Below, piece by piece: positions 1-9,315 of a stretch of DNA of 39,295 bases; position 1 is the first letter of the stretch, and every line of letters starts with the position of its first letter. The position numbers were made by a program, and so were the translations under genes. The stretch comes from a virus: IMG/VR virus record IMGVR_UViG_3300045125_000021, positions 1-39,295 of that record. The stretch is one strand, 5' to 3'. The notes below the pieces were generated by a model. That model was not told the origin of the DNA, did not search any database, and saw nothing but the letters and a program-made list of their open reading frames with translations.

Positions 1-23
1 CCGCCTTCGGGGTTGCGCCGGGG

Positions 24-48
24 AAAATTCGGGTCACTGTGACCCGAA
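24..48 (-). terminator. Intrinsic terminator of the small minus-strand gene
   Basis: A perfect 10-base inverted repeat (TTCGGGTCAC at 28-37 and GTGACCCGAA at 39-48, one base between) is followed on the minus strand by TTTT (27-24). It begins two bases after the stop codon of the minus-strand gene that ends at 50, which is where a terminator is expected. The T run is short, so efficiency may be modest. Its inner dyad is repeated at 559-573. Confidence 0.55.
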
Positions 49-49
49 A

Positions 50-455
50 TCACTTCGTCAGGGCCTTGAACACGGTCAGGCGCGGCTGTCGCCGCACGCG
101 GCCAGGAAAGCCTCGTGACGCTGCGCGCCCGGCGGACACGCGGGTCTTGGTGGGCTCGGCTTGCCTTGGCGCTCCGATGCCTGACGGCGTGTCGTGCCCT
201 GCAGGCCGGTAGCATCACATCGCGCACCGTGGTTTTGGCGGCCTCGTAGCGTGGGTGCTTGCTGCTCGAGCATAGCCTCTGCCTGACGACTCGGCGATCC
301 TGAAGGCGCACCCAGTCTTGGCGCAGGCCCACCTCGACGACGACCGTGTGGGCATCCTCGGCGGTGCGGTATCCCGCCGCCATCGCGCCCTTGATCAAAC
401 CAACGCGGGCGGTGGCGAACTGGTTCAGGGTATTGAATGCTGCTTGCTTGTTCAT
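50..455 (-). CDS. Small hypothetical phage protein, frameshifted
   Basis: I do not recognise this protein. Reading starts at ATG 455, preceded by a good ribosome site (GGAGAGA, 6 bases upstream). The N-terminal half reads cleanly (it begins MNKQAAFNTLNQF and continues to about nt 300) and looks like a compact helical domain. After that the frame breaks near nt 290-300 and again further on; the last codons read RLTVFKALTK before a TGA at 52-50. The intact product would be about 135 residues. It is the only left-end gene on the minus strand, pointing away from the structural operon, so it may belong to the early or regulatory region that continues left of the window. A terminator hairpin follows directly. 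No motif allows a function call. Confidence 0.5.
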
Positions 456-511
456 GGTTATCTCTCCGAAAAGTTAATGCTCGGCAGGGCCGATCCCCAC
501 TGAGTAATTCC

Positions 512-517
512 ATTGTA
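512..517 (-). promoter_or_regulatory. Candidate -10 box for the minus-strand gene
   Basis: On the minus strand this reads TACAAT, one base from the sigma70 -10 consensus, about 57 bases upstream of the ATG at 455. I see no convincing -35 box at the right spacing, so this is a weak call. Transcription from it would give a leader of roughly 50 bases. Confidence 0.25.
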
Positions 518-558
518 CGAAACCCCCCTTTTTGATACCGGTTTCATCCCCGATTTCG

Positions 559-573
559 GGGTCACCGTGACCC
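559..573. promoter_or_regulatory. 15-base dyad GGGTCAC-N-GTGACCC, second copy
   Basis: A perfect 7-base inverted repeat around one base. The same 15-base dyad, apart from the central base, forms the core of the hairpin at 31-45. The two copies bracket the small minus-strand gene. This copy lies about 42 bases upstream of that gene's candidate -10 box, an operator-like position. It could instead be a remnant of a hairpin terminator, because on the plus strand it is followed by CTTTTC. Confidence 0.35.
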
Positions 574-605
574 TTTTCTGCGGGGTTTTTTCGGGGTTTT
601 CTTGA

Positions 606-627
606 CCCCACCCACCCCCCACCCCCC
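606..627 (-). other. G-quadruplex-forming motif on the minus strand
   Basis: The minus strand carries four G tracts of 6, 6, 3 and 4 bases separated by single T residues (plus strand: CCCC, CCC, CCCCCC and CCCCCC with single A spacers). Four runs of at least three G with one-base loops is the strongest class of intramolecular G-quadruplex motif. It lies in a non-coding region between the left minus-strand gene and the structural operon. Confidence 0.6.
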
Positions 628-840
628 GATATTGACAGCGACGGGGCCATGCCACACAAACACTTAATCCCCAACCACACTCCACATTTTTGTCAAACTC
701 AAACCCAATGTTCCCCAAACTCCATGGCCAATACTCAAAAAATAAAACCCCCCACCCCCATATAAATCCAAAATAAATACCCCCCTATATTTCAAAAAAT
801 CCACCCAATTCATGTCAAGCCTTTTGACAACCAACCACGA

Positions 841-874
841 AAAAAGCCCCGCGCCTTCCCTTTGGGCCGGGGCA
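841..874 (-). terminator. Intrinsic terminator facing left
   Basis: Read on the minus strand, a GC-rich hairpin (GCCCCGG...GCGCGGGGC, 874-847) is followed by six T residues (846-841). This is a textbook rho-independent terminator for leftward transcription. No minus-strand gene is visible for many kilobases upstream, so it probably stops antisense or read-through transcription from entering the left region. There is no T run on the plus side. Confidence 0.7.
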
Positions 875-1025
875 TAAAGTCAGTCTTAGCAACTGAGAGG
901 AGAAACAGAAACAAACCACGAGAGGCGCTTGCACACCGCTCGGCATCCACTACTACACTGCGCCCAATTACGGACGCAAGCCCCGCATTGAAATGCTTGA
1001 CCACTTGATTGACTTCCAGCCGCCT
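875..1025 (+). other. Unresolved leader before the small terminase gene
   Basis: A good ribosome site (GAGAGGAG near 894-901) is present, but no start codon sits at the right distance. The frame continuing into the small terminase is open from about 908 (it includes HYYTAPNYGRKPRIEM) and offers ATG at 993 and 1026. Either the terminase starts further left with its start codon lost to a base error, or a tiny leader peptide precedes it. I cannot decide. Confidence 0.3.
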
Positions 1026-1559
1026 ATGGCCACACCGCAGGAGGTGACGCCACTGGATAAGGCGTCGCCCGACGCCATTGTGTCGGCTCAGTCAGCACCG
1101 CTGAGTGGCTCAAGGAAATAGGGGCCACTACCGCCGAAGCAAGCCCAGCAGTCAGCAGCCGCTTCTCAAGCGCGGCAGGCTTTTCAGGCCATAACTACCC
1201 AGTCCCCCGAAGAACAACGCAAGGCGCTTGTTCAGTTAAAGACGCCGCCCGCCGTCAGGCACCTGACAGGGATGCTGGTGGCCTACGACTGGGAGTTTGT
1301 GCAGCAGGCCAAGGAGCTTAGGGCTACGCAGTGGCCCAAATCCTTGAAGAAACCAAGCACCCCGACGCAAAGATTCAGGCTGCGGGCGCTCGACATGCTC
1401 GGGCGGGTGACGGAAGTGGCGCTGTTCACAGACCGAGTAGAGGTTAAGAAGACTGATCTTACGGACGCCGAGATCGAGGCCAAGATCAAGGACAAGATCA
1501 GCCGCTTCATGGGGGTCACAGACGTGATCGACGTGGCGAGCTTAGAAGACGTGGAGTAA
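1026..1559 (+). CDS. terS: Terminase small subunit (TerS)
   Basis: Likely the DNA-recognition subunit of the packaging motor, which binds the phage genome and hands it to TerL. The product joins four frames: the start MATPQEV at 1026 (an in-frame ATG lies at 993), WLKEIGATTAEA near 1110-1150, a Gln/Ala-rich stretch followed by MLVAYDWEFVQQAKELR, an insert YAVAQILEETKHPDAKI in another frame (1324-1375), and a C-terminal half with ALDMLGRVTEVALFTDR ending at 1559. That helical core followed by an acidic tail is typical of small terminases of podovirus-like phages. It lies ten bases before the large subunit gene, the normal order. The assignment rests on this arrangement and general resemblance, not on a catalytic motif. 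The start is uncertain. Confidence 0.7.
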
Positions 1560-1568
1560 GCGCCCACT

Positions 1569-3156
1569 TTGGCAGAAGTCGAAGACAGCCCACCGGAAAC
1601 CCCTGATGAAGCCTCCAGTCACTTCAGTAGCATCACCCCGCGTGAGCTTGCCGCCATCCAGGCGGCGCTGCCGACGCTATCTTTGCAGGAGAAGGTTGAG
1701 CTCTTTGAGGCTCTCGAGGAGAAAGAACGCCGTCTTTCCCGCGATCTGGCCAAAACAAACCTAATTGGCTTCGCTAAACACGTCTATCCGGGGTTCAAGG
1801 TCGGGCCACACCACAAAAAGCTGGCGCCGCATCTTCGAGGACGTTCTTGCGGGCAAGAAAAAGCGGGTGATCATCAACATCGCCCCGCGTATGGGTAAGT
1901 CTGAGTTCAGTTCTTACCTGTTCCCGGCGTACTTCCTGGGTACGTTCCCTGAAGAAGATCATCATGGGCACGCACACTGCGGGCCTGTCGGAGGACTTTG
2001 GTCGTCGCATCAGAAACCTGATCGCCAGCGATGAGTACGCCGAGTTGTACCCCGAAACCAGCGTTGCCGAAGACCAAAAGGCCGCTGGCAAGTGGTCTAC
2101 GTCCAAGGGAGGCCAGTATTACGCTGCTGGTGTCGGTGGTGCTCTGGCTGGTCGCGGTGCTGATCTGTTCGTTATTGACGATCCTCATTCTGAGCAGGAC
2201 GTAAAGATCAACTCGCGGCTCGCGTTCGACACGGCGTGGAACTGGTTCCAGACTGGCCCGCTGCAGCGCTTGATGCCCGGGGGTGCCATCATCGTCATCA
2301 TGACGCGGTGGTCGCTGCTCGACCTCACCGGGCGCCTCATCGACTACCAGACCAAGAACCCCGAGGCGGATCAGTGGGAGATCGTAGAACTCCCGGCCAT
2401 CCTGAACGAAGGCACGGACAACTGAGAAAATCACTCTGGCCAGACCAGTGGCCACTGGACCAACTCAAGTCCAAGAAAGCCAACCTCGACCCACGGTTCT
2501 GGAACGCGCAGTACATGCAGCAGCCTACGGCGGACTCGTCTGCCATCGTCGGACGCAGCACTGTGGCGCATCTGGCCAGGCGACGACCCGCCCACGTGCG
2601 AGTACATCATCCAGTCCTGGGACACGGCGTTTGAGACAAAGACCACCAGCGACTACAGCGCCTGCACCACGTGGGGCGTGTTCGTACAACGAGGAAGAGG
2701 GCGACAGCCCCGCAGCTTATGTTGCTGGATGCGTTCAAAGACCGGATGGCGTTCCCTGAACTTGAAACAAGTCGCGCTCAAGCACTACAAACAGTGGGAG
2801 CCTGATGCGTTCATCGTGGAGAAGAAAGCCGCTGGAGCGCCGCTGATCTGTATGAGCTTCGCAACATGGGCATCCCCGTGGCGGAATACACGCCCAGTCG
2901 GGGCAACGACAAGACGGTCCGCGTAAACGCGGTAGCAGACCTGTTCTCCTCCGGCAAAGTCTGGGCACCCGACACGCGCTGGGCGCGGGAGGTGGTCGAG
3001 GAGATAGCGGCGTTCCCGGTAGGCGAGCACGACGACTTCGTGGACACTATGACCCAGGCGCTCCTGCGCTTCCGTCAAGGGCGGGTTTATCAGCTTTGGA
3101 ATCCGACGAGGCTGAGCAGGGCTACTTCACGCCACGCAAGGCGGCGCTACTACTAA
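1569..3156 (+). CDS. terL: Terminase large subunit (TerL), frameshifted
   Basis: ATPase and nuclease that translocates and cuts phage DNA at the portal. TTG at 1569 is the likely start, followed by an acidic N-terminus and a helical segment (FAKHVYPGFKVGPHHKKLA). Walker A is APRMGKSE (about nt 1882-1905), Walker B is LFVIDDPH (2167-2190) and the coupling motif region is IIVIMTRWS. The C-terminal RNase H-like nuclease shows SWDTAF (about 2617-2635), FIVEKKAAG (2812) and HDDFVDTMTQALL (3030), supplying the expected acidic residues. At least six frame changes occur (near 1830, 1950, 2425, 2560, 2690, 2850), yet every motif survives, so the intact protein of about 530 residues is inferred to be functional. 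It sits between TerS and portal, as usual. Confidence 0.92.
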
Positions 3157-3165
3157 GGATTAAAG

Positions 3166-5659
3166 ATGGCTACGAATATCGACAAAGCGCTGTACCAGCG
3201 CCCTACTGGCATCGAAGAACTGGCGCAGGCTGAGCCTGAGATTGAAATTGAGATCGTTGATCCAGAAGAGGTCAACATCGGCATTGATGGGCTAGAGATC
3301 AGCCTCACACCAGAAGCCCAAGACGGCAGACGTCTTTTGACGCCAACTTGGCCGAGTACTTGGACTCTAGCTTCATTGAAGGTCTAGGCGGTGACTTGGT
3401 TCCCGACATCGACCAAGACAAGGCTCCCGCAAGGAGTGGGAGAAGGCGTACGTGGACGGCCTGAAGCTGCTGGGCTTGCAGATCGAGGAGAGAACGGAGC
3501 CTTGGAACGGCGCCTGTGGCGTGTTCCACCCCATGATCACGGAAGCCGTTGTGCGCTTTCAGTCCGAGATGATCACCGAGACGTTCCCTGCACGGGGTCC
3601 GGTGCAAGACCAAGATCATCGGCAAAGAAACGCCGGAGAAGCAAAGAAGCCGCTGTCCGTGTCGAGGACGACATGAACTTCGAGCTGACCGAGGTCATGA
3701 AGGAGTACCGGCCTGAGCATGAGCGCATGCTGTGGAGCCTGCCCGCTACGGGTTCGGCGTTCAAGAAGGTGTACTACGACCCGAACCTGGGTCGTCAGGT
3801 TTCGATGTTTGTCCCGGCTGAGGACATCATCCTGCCGTACGGCACCACCGACATGGACACCTGCCGCCGCCTGACGCACGTCATGCGCAAGACCAAGAAC
3901 GAGATCGTCAAGCTGCAGGCAAGCGGGCTTCTACCGCGACGTAGAACTGGGCGATGCCCGACAAGAACAAGTCCGACATCCAGCAGGCCAAGGACAAAGA
4001 GACGGGCTTCAGTGACCTCAACGACGACCGCTTCACGCTCTGATGGAGGTGCACGTTGACCTGCACATCCCAGACGGACCCGTACGGCGAAGAAGAAGAC
4101 CGAAATCGCGGTGCCGTACGTGGTCACGCATAATCAAGGGCACGAACGACGTACTTAGCGATCTATCGCAACTGGAACGAAGATGACCCTCTCAAACTCA
4201 AGCGCCAGCACTTCGTGCACTACCAGTATGTCCCCGGCTTTGGGGCGTACGGCTTTGGCCTGTTCCATCTTATCGGCGGCTTTGCGAAGTCTGCTACTTC
4301 GCTCATGCGCCAGCTGGTTGACGCAGGTACGCTTATCTAATCTGCCTGGGGGTCTGAAGTCGCGCGGTCTGCGGATCAAGGGTGACGACACCCCCATCGC
4401 TCCGGGCGAGTTCCGCGATGTCGATGTGGCCAGTGGCAACATCCGCGACAGCATCCTGCCGCTGCCCTACAAGGAGCCAAGCGCAAGTCCTGTACAGCCT
4501 GCTGGGCAACATCGTAGAAGAAGGCCGCCGCTTCGCTGCTACCGCAGACATGAAGGTGGCCGACATGTCTGCGCAGGCTCCGGTGGGTACAACGCTTGCG
4601 TTGCTTGAGCGCCAGTTGAAAGTCCTGACGGCAGTCCAGGCACGCACGCACAACTCGCTCAAGCAAGAGTTCGAGCTGCTCAAGGACATCATCCGCGACT
4701 ACACGGAGCCTGACTACGAGTACGACCCGGAGTACGGCACCAAGCAGGCCAAGCAGGCTGACTATGACATGGTGGACGTGATCCCCGTGTCAGCGACCCC
4801 AACGCGGCCACGCATGTCGCAGCGCGTGGTGCAGTACCAAGCCGTCATTCAGATGGCGCAGATGGCCCCGCAGATTTACGACCTGCCCGCAGCTGCACCG
4901 GGCGATGCTGGACGTGCTGGGCATCAAGAACGCCGAGAAGCTCGTGCCGCTGCCATGAGGACGAGAAGCCCACCGACCCGGTGACGCGAGAACCAGAGAC
5001 ATCCTCAAGATCAAGCCGGTCAAGGCGTTCCTGCACCAGGATCACGACGCCCACATCGCCGTGCACAGCATGATGATGCAGGACCCGATGATCGCTGCAG
5101 CAGTTGTTGGGCAGAACCCACAGGCGCAGCAGATCGCTGGCTGCCATGCAAGCGCACATTGCCGAGCACCTGGGCTACAAGATGCGCAAGATGATCGAGG
5201 CGCAGTTGGGCATGCCCGCTGCCTCCGGAGGACGAGAAGCTCCCGCCGCAGGTTGAGATTGCGCTGTCGGCCATGATGGCCCAGGCGGCGCAGCAGGTTG
5301 TGCGCGCAGAACCAGCAGCAGGCCGCGATGATGCAGGCTCAGCAGCAGGCGCAAGACCCGTTGGTGCAGATGCAGCAGCAAGAACTGATGCTGCGGCAGA
5401 AGGAGCTGGAGCTTGAAGAGCACAGAAGCATCGTGCTCGACGCCACGGCCATGGCAGACAAGCAGGAGCTTGAAGCAAGAGCGCGTCAAGGGCGACCTTG
5501 CAGCTTCGCGCTATGAAGACCGGCTGCTGACATCGAGACGCGACAAGGCGCAGGCGGCATGCGCAACAACGAACGTGATGGCGTCACGCATGGGCATCGA
5601 GATCGCCAAGGCCCAAGCTGCAAGAGGCACGCAACAACGCCGAAGCAAAGCCCACGTAA
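3166..5659 (+). CDS. Portal protein, P22-like type, frameshifted
   Basis: Dodecameric ring at the head vertex through which DNA enters and leaves. Start ATG 3166 follows an AGGATTAAAG site. Recognisable blocks, spread over many frames, are DGLKLLGLQIEERTEPW, VFHPMITEAVVRFQSEM, LPATGSAFKKVYYDP, FVPAEDIILPYGTTDM, HYQYVPGFGAYGFGLFHLI, LLERQLKVLTAVQARTH, MSQRVVQYQAVIQMAQ and a Gln-rich C-terminal coiled coil (QQQELMLRQKELELEEH). The GAYGFGLFHLIGG block and the AQMAPQIYDLP block match the large P22-type portal family. The C-terminal helix would form the barrel. About 830 residues if repaired, within the range of P22-like portals with barrel extensions. About 15-20 breaks make this one of the most damaged genes. 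It ends with EARNNAEAKPT at TAA 5657-5659, directly abutting the next ATG. Confidence 0.88.
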
Positions 5660-5853
5660 ATGATCCAAGACTTCGCACGCGTATTGCGCGAACAAATACG
5701 CACCGACATGAACAACTACGCCGATGACTTGGCGGGGGGCGTGTCGCACATTTTGAGGAATACCAGAAGCTCTGCGGCGTCATTCAAGGTCTGGCGATGG
5801 CAGAGCGTTACATCCTTGACCTTGCGAAGAAAGTCGAAGATGCAGACGAGTGA
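5660..5853 (+). CDS. Small conserved phage protein after the portal
   Basis: About 64 residues. It starts MIQDFARVLREQIRTDMNN immediately after the portal stop and, after one frame change near 5750, continues FEEYQKLCGVIQGLAMAER and ends EDADE at TGA 5851-5853. The pattern is two to three amphipathic helices with a charged tail. Small proteins of this layout are common between portal and head genes in related phages, but no function is established that I know of. A portal- or scaffold-associated helper is only a guess. Its end overlaps the probable start of the co-chaperonin gene by 13 bases, suggesting translational coupling. Confidence 0.65.
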
Positions 5854-6279
5854 AGCGGGAATCATCCTCCCCCAGGCATCAGCCTGCCCAAGACTATTCA
5901 GCCAATGGACGAGCAGGACGAGAACATCGCTCCTGAAGAGAAGGCAACAGCCCTTCCCGAGCCTGCGGGCCACAAACTCCTGTGCATCGTGCCGGACGTC
6001 TCAGACACGTTTGAGAACTCCAGTCTGATCAAGGCCGACACGTACATGAAGCAGGAAGAACACGCCACCACGGTGCTGTTCGTGCTCAAACAAGGCCCCT
6101 CGGCCTACAAAGACCCCGAGCGTTTCCCCACGGGAGCTTGGTGTAAACCCGGAGATTTTGTGCTGGTGCGTACCTACTCGGGTACCCGGTTCAAGATTTT
6201 TGGCAAGGAGTTCCGTCTCATCAACGATGACCAAGTTGATGCTGTTGTGCAAGACCCTCGCGGACTCACCCGCGCTTGA
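5841..6279 (+). CDS. GroES-like co-chaperonin
   Basis: Likely caps the host GroEL cage to assist folding of a phage protein, most plausibly the capsid protein. The C-terminal half matches the GroES beta-barrel pattern: CKPGDFVLVRTYSGTRFKI then GKEFRLINDDQVDAVVQD, aligning with the family's 'VGDRVLF-KYAGTEVK..GEEYLIL.EDDILAV'. The N-terminal strand HKLLCIVPDVSD and a flexible loop with SSLIKAD correspond to the first strand and mobile loop; the hydrophobic part of the usual loop tripeptide is kept as LI. An extra segment of about 15 residues (YKDPERFPTGAW) lies where phage versions commonly differ from bacterial ones. Translation probably starts at ATG 5841 (MQTSEAGIIL) with a base lost in the C run near 5870; otherwise at ATG 5905. 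Ends at TGA 6279, 11 bases before the scaffold gene. Confidence 0.82.
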
Positions 6280-6290
6280 AGGAGTGAAAG

Positions 6291-7249
6291 ATGGCAATTG
6301 ACAAAGAAGAGTACAAGTTCCCTGACGAGCAGGAGAACGAAGTCGAGGTCGAGACTTCGGGTGAAACCGAAGTTGAGATTGAGGTCGTAGACGACACCCT
6401 CGAGCGAGATCGCGGGCGCAAGCCCCTGGAGCGAGAGGTTGCCGATCCGACTGACGAAGAGATCGAGTCCTACTCTGCCAACGTGCAAGTCTCGGATCAA
6501 AGAACTGACCCACGCACGTCACGACGAACGCCGTCAGAAAGAGGCTGTAGCCCGGGAAAAAGCCGAGCTTGAGCGTCTTGCACAGCAGTTGATCGACGAA
6601 AACAACCGCCTCAAGAAGAGTTACAACGAAGGCCAGGAAGTTCTGGTCTCCAGCTGCCCGCAAGGAAGCTGAAACTGAACTGGAAACTGCCCGTCGCAAA
6701 CCTTAAGAGCGGCACAGGAAGCTTTCGATACCGACGCCATCATTGCGGCCCAAGAAGAACTGGCGGCAGCTAAATGGAAAGTCGAAGAAGCAAAAAGATT
6801 CCGTCCACAGGCTTTACAGCCAACGGAAAATCCGGTACAAACTCAGCAACAACCGCAAACTCAGGTTCAACCCGACGAAAAGTCCCTGCGCTGGCAGGCA
6901 AAAAACCAGTGGTTTGGGCAACCGGGGTTTGAGGAATTCACCAGCTACGCACTAGGGCTGCATCAGAAGCTAGTCACCGGGGGTGTTGATCCCCGCTCCG
7001 ATGAGTATTTCGACCAGATCGATGGTCGCATGAAGTCGAAGTTCCCCGAACTGTTCGGGGTAACGAAGACAAGCCGAGAACGGTTGAGGTTCAAAGAAAC
7101 CCACAACGGTCGTGGCTCCCGCTACCCGTACGACGGGTGCCGGAAAAATTCGACTGACCCAAACGCAAGTTGCGTTGGCGAAGAAGCTGGGCCTGACCCC
7201 GCAGCAATACGCTGCTCAAGTGGCAAAACTGGAGAACCAAAATGGCTGA
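6291..7249 (+). CDS. Capsid scaffolding protein
   Basis: Internal scaffold that directs assembly of the prohead and is later lost. Start ATG 6291 follows GGAGTGAAAG. The sequence is very acidic at first (DEQENEVEVETSGETEVEIE), then a long charged helical coiled-coil region rich in Glu, Lys, Arg and Gln (KEAVAREKAELERLAQQLI, then EELAAAKWKVEEAKRFRP), then a Gln-rich linker and a compact C-terminal part with WFGQPGFEEFTSYALGLHQ and a final basic segment (LAKKLGLTPQQYAAQVAKL) that could bind the capsid. Acidic start, coiled coil and basic end are typical of scaffolds. Its place just before the head genes agrees. Breaks near 6490, 6650, 6705, 6790 and 7060. The last codons overlap the next start. 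Confidence 0.78.
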
Positions 7250-7718
7250 AACCCAAAACCGTATCCCTCGTGACCTGACAGTCACGCGAAAAAATCTGCT
7301 CGTATGGTGTATACACCGTCGAGTGCACTGCCCGATCCGACACCTGAGCCGGGTTATGTGTATCGCTGGATTGCGACGCACGTCCTTGGACAGGCCGACC
7401 CGACCAACGTGTCCAAAAAGATGCGTGAGGGTTGGGAGCCGGTGAAGGCGGCTGACCATCCTGAGCTGATGCTGCGCCGGAAACGAGAAGACTGGGAACG
7501 TAGAGATTGGTGGCCTCATGCTTTGCAAGATGCCCGCTGAACTTGCACGCTCCCGGGACGATTACTACGGGCGTCAAGCGCAAGCTCAGATGGACTCAGT
7601 GGACAACCACTTCATGCGAAACAATGACCCGCGTATGCCGTTGTTCTCGGACCGCAAGTCCAGCACGACGCGCGGCGGTGGGTTTGGTTCTGGTTCAAAG
7701 CAACTTAGGAGTCCTTAA
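7242..7718 (+). CDS. Conserved protein between scaffold and capsid genes
   Basis: Starts MAETQNRIPRDLTVTR with ATG 7242 inside the scaffold stop region (overlap 8 bases). After a break near 7290 it reads MVYTPSSALPDPTPEPGYVYR and IATHVLGQADPTNVSKKMREGW, then in another frame GGLMLCKMPAELARSRDDYYG and ends in a Gly/Ser-rich tail (TRGGGFGSGSK). The architecture is a short beta-strand domain followed by a helix and a flexible tail. Proteins with this pattern recur beside the major capsid gene in related phages. A head-completion or minor head role is inferred from position only. About 155 residues if repaired. The true stop may come straight after GSGSK, a few codons earlier than annotated. Confidence 0.65.
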
Positions 7719-8344
7719 ATGGCATGCTACTGCTGCTCCCTACGGCCTACGGGCTGTAAACCGAGTTGACGGTCTACCGTACGCAGGTGAGCACCCGTCA
7801 GTTTCTGATTGACCCCGCCGGCTACGACGACCAACATCTTCAACGGTCCAAGTGGTGACTATGCACACCGACTGGTTACATCAATCTCGGTGACTGCAGA
7901 CTGGCGGCACTCAAGCCGATCGCATTCCCAGCAGGCACCATCGGTGTCTTCGTTGGCTGCTCGTACGTCAATGCACAAGGTCAGACTGTGTCTTTCGCAG
8001 TACTACCCTGCCAGCACGCCGCGTGAACGCTGTCTGCGTACGTGATTGATGATGACCGCGCTGTGTTCCAAGTCGCAGTGCGCATGGTCTCTGTGACGCA
8101 AACTGCTCTGGGTGCCAACGTGTACTTCAACGCTGCTCAGACGCGGTACGACCACCACTGGCAACTCCACCACTGCTCTGGGCACTGCGCTTCGGCTCGA
8201 ACGCCGCGCTACTCGCCTGGCTTCCGTGTGGTCGGTTTTGTGCAACGGTCCGTTCTCGACTGTTGGCGATGCCAACACCGATGTGTTGGTGAAGTTCAAC
8301 ATCGGCTCACGCATTCGTACACGAATGCAACTGGCGTTGCCTGA
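7719..8344 (+). CDS. Putative head structural or decoration protein
   Basis: ATG 7719 directly follows the preceding stop, with AGGAG just upstream. The repaired N-terminus reads as an Ala/Thr-rich start then APYGLRAVNRVDGLPYAG. Later pieces are TRQFLIDPAGYD, IPAGTIGVFVGCSYVNAQG and VVGFV, and the end is DANTDVLVKFNIGS then YTNATGVA at TGA 8344. Short beta strands with glycine turns and almost no lysine suggest a beta-barrel or jelly-roll of roughly 200 residues. Its place just before the major capsid gene fits a decoration or cement protein, but no family signature proves that. The gene is heavily broken (at least seven frame changes), so the translation is unreliable in detail. Confidence 0.55.
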
Positions 8345-8361
8345 TAAGGAGTAATCTGAAC

Positions 8362-9295
8362 ATGGCAATTTCTCGTGCCCAACTACTCAAGGAACTCCTG
8401 CCCGGTCTGAACGCCCTGTTCGGTATGGAGTACGCTCGTTACGGCGAAGAGCACAAGGAAATCTACGAGACTGAGACGTCCGAGCGTTCGCTTTGAAGAA
8501 GAAACCAAGCTGGCTGGCTTCAGTGCCGCTCCGGTGAAGAACGAAGGTTCAGGCCATCGCGTATGACAATGCGCAGGAAGCCTGGACCGCTCGTTACAAC
8601 CACGAGACCATCGCTCTTGGCTTCTCGATCACCGAGGAAGCAATGGAAGACAACCTGTACGACAGTCTGTCTGCCCGCTACACCAAGGCTCTGGCCCGTG
8701 CTATGGCCTACACCAAGCAGGTTAAAGCCGCTGCCGTTCTGAACAACGGCTTCAACGGTACTTACCCTGGTGGCGACGGCGTGTCGCTGTTCGGCTACAA
8801 CTCCTGCGGCACTCGCGTGGGTCACCCCTGGTTTCCGGTGGTGTGAACTACAACAGCCCCACCGCTGGTGCTGACCTGAACGAGACTTCGCTCGAAAACG
8901 CCGTGATTCAGATCGCTGCGTGGACGGATGAACGTGGTCTGCTGATCGCTGCCAAGCCCGAGAAGCTGGTTGTTCCCCCTGCACTGATGTTCGTTGCCAA
9001 GCGCCTGCTGGACACCGAACTGCGTGTGGCTACTGCTGATAACGACATCAACGCTATCAAGCAGATGGGTGCGATCCCCGAGGGCTTACACCGTCAACCA
9101 CTTCTTGACCGACAGCAACGCTTGGTTCCTGACCACGGACGTGCCCAACGGTCTGAAGCACTTCGAGCGTGTCGCCATGTCACACCTCGATGGACGGTGA
9201 CTTCGACACCGGCAACGTCCGCTACAAGGCCCGCGAGCGTTATTCGTTCGGCTGGTCTGATCCGCTGGGTATCTGGGGTTCTGCTCGGCGCCTAA
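8362..9295 (+). CDS. Major capsid protein
   Basis: Forms the icosahedral shell. Start ATG 8362 (MAISRAQLLKELLPGLNAL) with AAGGAG upstream. Characteristic features in order: an N-terminal helix, the E-loop-like stretch GMEYARYGEEHKEIYETE, then ARYNHETIALGFSITEEAMED, LARAMAYTKQVKAAAVLNNG, SLENAVIQIAAWTDERG, KPEKLVVPPALMFVAKRLL, and the end YKARERYSFGWSDPLGIWG. This is the HK97-fold capsid pattern seen in podovirus-like and Mu-like groups (about 310 residues). Breaks lie near 8490, 8545, 8815, 9085, 9185 and 9285. It comes after the scaffold and is followed by a strong terminator, consistent with a highly expressed gene at the end of its transcript. Confidence 0.88.
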
Positions 9296-9315
9296 TCTAA
9301 CGTCAATAGATGGGG

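Larger units (their letters stand above)
456..840. other. Non-coding divergent region, G-poor on the plus strand
   Basis: No credible gene is visible between the minus-strand ATG at 455 and the terminator at 841. The plus strand from about 650 to 810 is almost devoid of G and made of A and C runs, unlike the balanced GC-rich coding DNA around it. The region contains TTGACA-like hexamers on both strands (for example minus-strand TTGACA near 817-812 and 697-692), but none pairs with a good -10 at 16-18 bases. The dyad at 559 and the G-quadruplex motif at 606 lie inside it. Most likely a regulatory or replication-related intergenic region. Confidence 0.5.

Noticed and set aside
810-1004. A 64-codon minus-strand frame ending in KGKARGFFRGWL.
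   Set aside because: It runs through a strong intrinsic terminator hairpin (847-874) and its T tract and has no ribosome site.
5000-5660. Programmed ribosomal frameshifting as the cause of the many frame changes.
   Set aside because: Shifts occur in both directions, in nearly every gene, without consistent slippery heptamers, so errors are far more likely than dozens of recoding sites.
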